A stretch of DNA of 64,000 nt, taken from contig NZ_WTUZ01000015.1 in assembly GCF_009882985.1 (NCBI RefSeq), positions 139,117-203,116 on the forward strand, written 5' to 3'. The stretch comes from Paenibacillus silvestris. Lineage in GTDB: Bacteria; Bacillota; Bacilli; Paenibacillales; NBRC-103111. The notes beneath the pieces were generated by a model. It was given only the letters and a program-made list of their open reading frames with translations, had not been told where the DNA came from and did not search any database. Of the stretch, positions 61,877-64,000 are shown piece after piece. Each line of letters starts with the position of its first letter. Position 1 is the first letter of the stretch. Made by a program: the position numbers and the translations under genes.

Positions 61877-62081
61877 AAAGAGAAGAGATCGCCTCCATAT
61901 ATTAACAGAATGGATAAAACGATTGACGGAAACACGCGAGCCAATTAAACTATGGTAAATTAGAATCACAGCTTGGATACCAAACAACGCCTCCACACTT
62001 TGCCGAGCAAAAGCGTTAAAGTGATGAGTGGGCAATGGATTCAAGTCAACCAAAAAGGGAATAAAGAGAGGGGTAATTAGA
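61877..62081 (+). promoter_or_regulatory. Leader of TrpX-like ABC operon
   Basis: A TTGACG (61922-61927) is followed after 17 bp by TAAACT as a possible promoter. A weak hairpin CACTTT/AAAGTG (about 61996-62023) lies in the leader. I looked for a T-box and found no conserved T-box sequence. Confidence 0.4.
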
Positions 62082-63131
62082 TTGAAAAAGAAAGCACTTG
62101 CATCACTCGTATTATCAGCAGCTCTTATGGTCGTAGCCGGTTGTGGTCAAAAGGCAGAAACAACGCCTGCGGCAGGCGGCGCATCAACTGCTCCAGCAGC
62201 AACGGCAGCTGCGGCAAAAACGTACAAAATCGCGATTTCGCAAATCGTGGAACATCCTTCTTTGGATGCAACTCGTCAGGGCTTTTTGGCAGCGCTTAAA
62301 GACGCTGGAATCGTAGAAGGCACGAACCTGAAGGTTGACTACAACAATGCGCAAGGGGATCAAACGAACAATTTATCCATCGCGCAAAAAATTGCTTCCT
62401 CCGACAGTGACCTAGTACTAGGTATTGCAACACCATCCGCTCAAGCCGTCGTACAGCAAGTGAAAAAAGCACCTGTATTGTTCGCAGCAGTAACGGACCC
62501 GCTTGCAGCTAAAATCGTAACGAATGTAGATAAACCGGGTGGTACAGTTTCCGGAGCATCAGATACAAACCCAATGGCGGTCGCTCAGTTAATGGATTTC
62601 GTTGCGGCTAACATGCCTAAAGTGAAAACGGTCGGCCTTGTTATCAACGAAGGTGAGCCAAACGCGGTTATTATGGCGAAAAATGCAGAGCAAGCATTGG
62701 CGAAAAATAACATCAAACTTGTTAAGGCGCCAGTAACGAATACATCTGAAGTGAAACAAGCTGCACAATCCCTTGTTGGACGCGCAGACGCTTTCTTGAT
62801 TACACTCGACAACACGGTTGTTAGTGGTGTTGACGGCATCATTCAAATTGCTAATGAAAAGCACATTCCATTCTTCTCCAGTGACCGCGACACCGTGGAA
62901 AAAGGAGCTTTTGCAACAGTTGGCTTCAAATACTACGATCATGGCTATCAGGTTGGTCAAATGGCTGTTGATATTTTGAAAAACGGGAAGAAACCAGCAG
63001 ACATGAAAGTAACCGTTCCTGATAAGCTGGATCTGATCTTGAACCTGAAAGCAGCTAAGGCGCAAGGCGTTGAAGTGACGGATGCGATGAAAAATGCTGT
63101 GAAAGACAAAGAGAAAAACATCATTCAGTAA
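62082..63131 (+). CDS. ABC substrate-binding lipoprotein (TrpX/ABC_sub_bind family)
   Basis: 349 aa from a TTG at 62082 (GAGAGGGG upstream). The lipobox is VVAGC with Cys21, followed by an Ala/Thr linker. Periplasmic-binding-like fold with the family motifs QIVEHPSLDATRQGFLAAL, LVLGIATPSAQA, TDPLAAKIV and PFFSSDRDTVEKGAFATVG. Members bind amino acids such as tryptophan/tyrosine or other small ligands. The permease gene follows, after a terminator-like hairpin that probably sets the ratio of the two products. Confidence 0.9.
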   Translation: MKKKALASLVLSAALMVVAGCGQKAETTPAAGGASTAPAATAAAAKTYKIAISQIVEHPSLDATRQGFLAALKDAGIVEGTNLKVDYNNAQGDQTNNLSIAQKIASSDSDLVLGIATPSAQAVVQQVKKAPVLFAAVTDPLAAKIVTNVDKPGGTVSGASDTNPMAVAQLMDFVAANMPKVKTVGLVINEGEPNAVIMAKNAEQALAKNNIKLVKAPVTNTSEVKQAAQSLVGRADAFLITLDNTVVSGVDGIIQIANEKHIPFFSSDRDTVEKGAFATVGFKYYDHGYQVGQMAVDILKNGKKPADMKVTVPDKLDLILNLKAAKAQGVEVTDAMKNAVKDKEKNIIQ

Positions 63132-63144
63132 GGTTTGGGGATAC

Positions 63145-63182
63145 AAAAGGGGTGGACGTCACTTTCGTTCACCTCTTTTTTT
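63145..63182 (+). terminator. Attenuating terminator between binding protein and permease
   Basis: AGGGGTGGAC and GTTCACCTCT arms with a 9-nt loop, then seven T. The next gene starts 60 nt later without an obvious new promoter. Confidence 0.8.
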
Positions 63183-63241
63183 CTCCCGTCTGACCTGAGG
63201 GATGGGGATTGTTTATTTTTAAACTAGGAGGTTGTTACAAC

Positions 63242-64000
63242 ATGATGGATTCCATGAACGGTGCTGTCGAGCTAGGGCTTCTCTATGCCCTGATGGCACT
63301 TGGTGTCTATATCACTTTTCGGATACTCGATTTCCCTGACTTGACGGTGGACGGGAGTTTTACGACTGGCGGTGCAATTGCGGCTATTATGATTTCGCAT
63401 GGGTACTCCCCAGTGCTCGCTTGTTTGGCTGCTTTTGCAGGAGGACTAGCTGCTGGGGCTTGTACGGGATTGCTCCATACGAAGGGGAAAATTAACGGGC
63501 TTTTGTCGGGGATCTTGATGATGATTGCCTTGTATTCGATTAATATGCGCATTATGGGAAGGCCGAACATTTCGCTGCTTGGTGCGGATACCATGTTCAC
63601 GTCTATATCTCCGATTGCGGTAGGATTTATTGTTGTGATCTTGTTTAAACTGCTGCTGGACGGGTTTCTGCATACGGATCTGGGGCTGTCGCTGCGTGCA
63701 ACGGGCGATAATGCCCGCATGATTCGCAGCTTTGGATCCAATACAGACAATACGACTATTCTAGGTGTCAGTTTATCAAATGGATTAGTAGCACTTTCCG
63801 GTGCGATGATTGCTCAGCAATCCGGGTTCGCCGATATTTCTATGGGAATCGGGATGATCGTTATTGGTTTAGCTTCCGTTATTATCGGAGAAGCGATCTT
63901 CGGCTCCCAGAGCGTATTCCGGGCGACACTTGCGGCTGTTCTTGGCTCCATTGTGTACCGGATTGTTGTCGCTTTGGCGCTGCGTGTTGAGTGGCTCAAT
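63242..64000 (+). CDS. ABC transporter permease of TrpX system, cut by window edge
   Basis: Starts at the ATG at 63242 (AGGAGG 10 nt upstream; a second ATG follows directly) and stays open for 253 codons to the window end. It is a polytopic membrane protein with at least seven hydrophobic stretches and the motifs LGVYITFRILDFPDLTVDGS and RATGDNARMIRSFG. These are found in permeases paired with ABC_sub_bind proteins, distantly like branched-chain amino-acid permeases. The ATPase gene would be expected just beyond the window. Confidence 0.9.
   Translation, partial: MMDSMNGAVELGLLYALMALGVYITFRILDFPDLTVDGSFTTGGAIAAIMISHGYSPVLACLAAFAGGLAAGACTGLLHTKGKINGLLSGILMMIALYSINMRIMGRPNISLLGADTMFTSISPIAVGFIVVILFKLLLDGFLHTDLGLSLRATGDNARMIRSFGSNTDNTTILGVSLSNGLVALSGAMIAQQSGFADISMGIGMIVIGLASVIIGEAIFGSQSVFRATLAAVLGSIVYRIVVALALRVEWLN

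Noticed and set aside
61877..62081. T-box leader before the TrpX-like operon
   Set aside because: No conserved T-box sequence and no specifier stem; only a weak hairpin is present.

Overview
The window looks like a chromosomal segment of a Gram-positive, low-to-mid-GC bacterium of the Paenibacillaceae (Paenibacillus-like). The clues are strong AGGAGG-type ribosome binding sites with frequent TTG and GTG starts, three carbohydrate ABC transporters each linked to a YesM/YesN-type two-component pair, a copper-amine-oxidase-N wall domain, csp genes with long leaders, and Bacillus-type Fur boxes. I saw no rRNA, tRNA, prophage, transposase or CRISPR array. The assignment rests on gene content only.

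Layout. 1-3068 (minus strand): a partial gene, an anchored protein of unknown function, and an OmpR-type kinase/regulator pair. 3331-4362: a membrane fatty-acid desaturase. 4860-11443: sugar uptake module 1 (two permeases, lipoprotein, regulator, sensor kinase). 11890-16994: an SDR dehydrogenase and two heparinase II/III-like polysaccharide lyases. 17440-23764: sugar module 2 (lipoprotein, permeases, kinase, regulator). 23946-25557: an NlpC/P60 hydrolase, a MazG-like pyrophosphohydrolase, a small XRE regulator and cold-shock gene 1. 26184-32884 (minus): sugar module 3. 33103-37784: a Fur-box operon for membrane glycan or lipid work. 37915-41511: a second Fur-controlled operon with an FTR1 iron permease. 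41559-46416: a short UDP-sugar dehydrogenase, a beta-propeller protein, two amidohydrolases, and a guanine riboswitch. 46681-54656: a multicopper oxidase, cold-shock gene 2 with a YdjO-like gene, an M23 peptidase, a potassium channel, and an XPD-like helicase fused to a nuclease. 54977-64000: alcohol dehydrogenase, diguanylate cyclase, VOC protein, ABC exporter, PaiB-like protein, Gfo/Idh/MocA oxidoreductase, and a TrpX-like ABC system that runs off the end.

How the genes fit together. The first half is plant- or algal-polysaccharide foraging: extracellular glycans are sensed by kinases, oligosaccharides are imported by CUT1 transporters, and uronic-acid polymers are cut by lyases and reduced by the SDR. 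The middle is iron homeostasis, with two separate Fur targets. Cold adaptation recurs (desaturase, two csp genes, YdjO).

The most unusual signals lie between genes. Six elements of about 180 bp each carry four ~20-bp units in forward-forward-reverse-reverse order, with about 51 bp between neighbours and near-exact symmetry about the centre. They use four different unit sequences. A guanine-class riboswitch precedes an amidohydrolase and appears wired as an ON switch. The two csp leaders share a covarying terminator-like hairpin. Two promoters of sugar module 3 share an operator-like motif exactly 27 nt from the -10.
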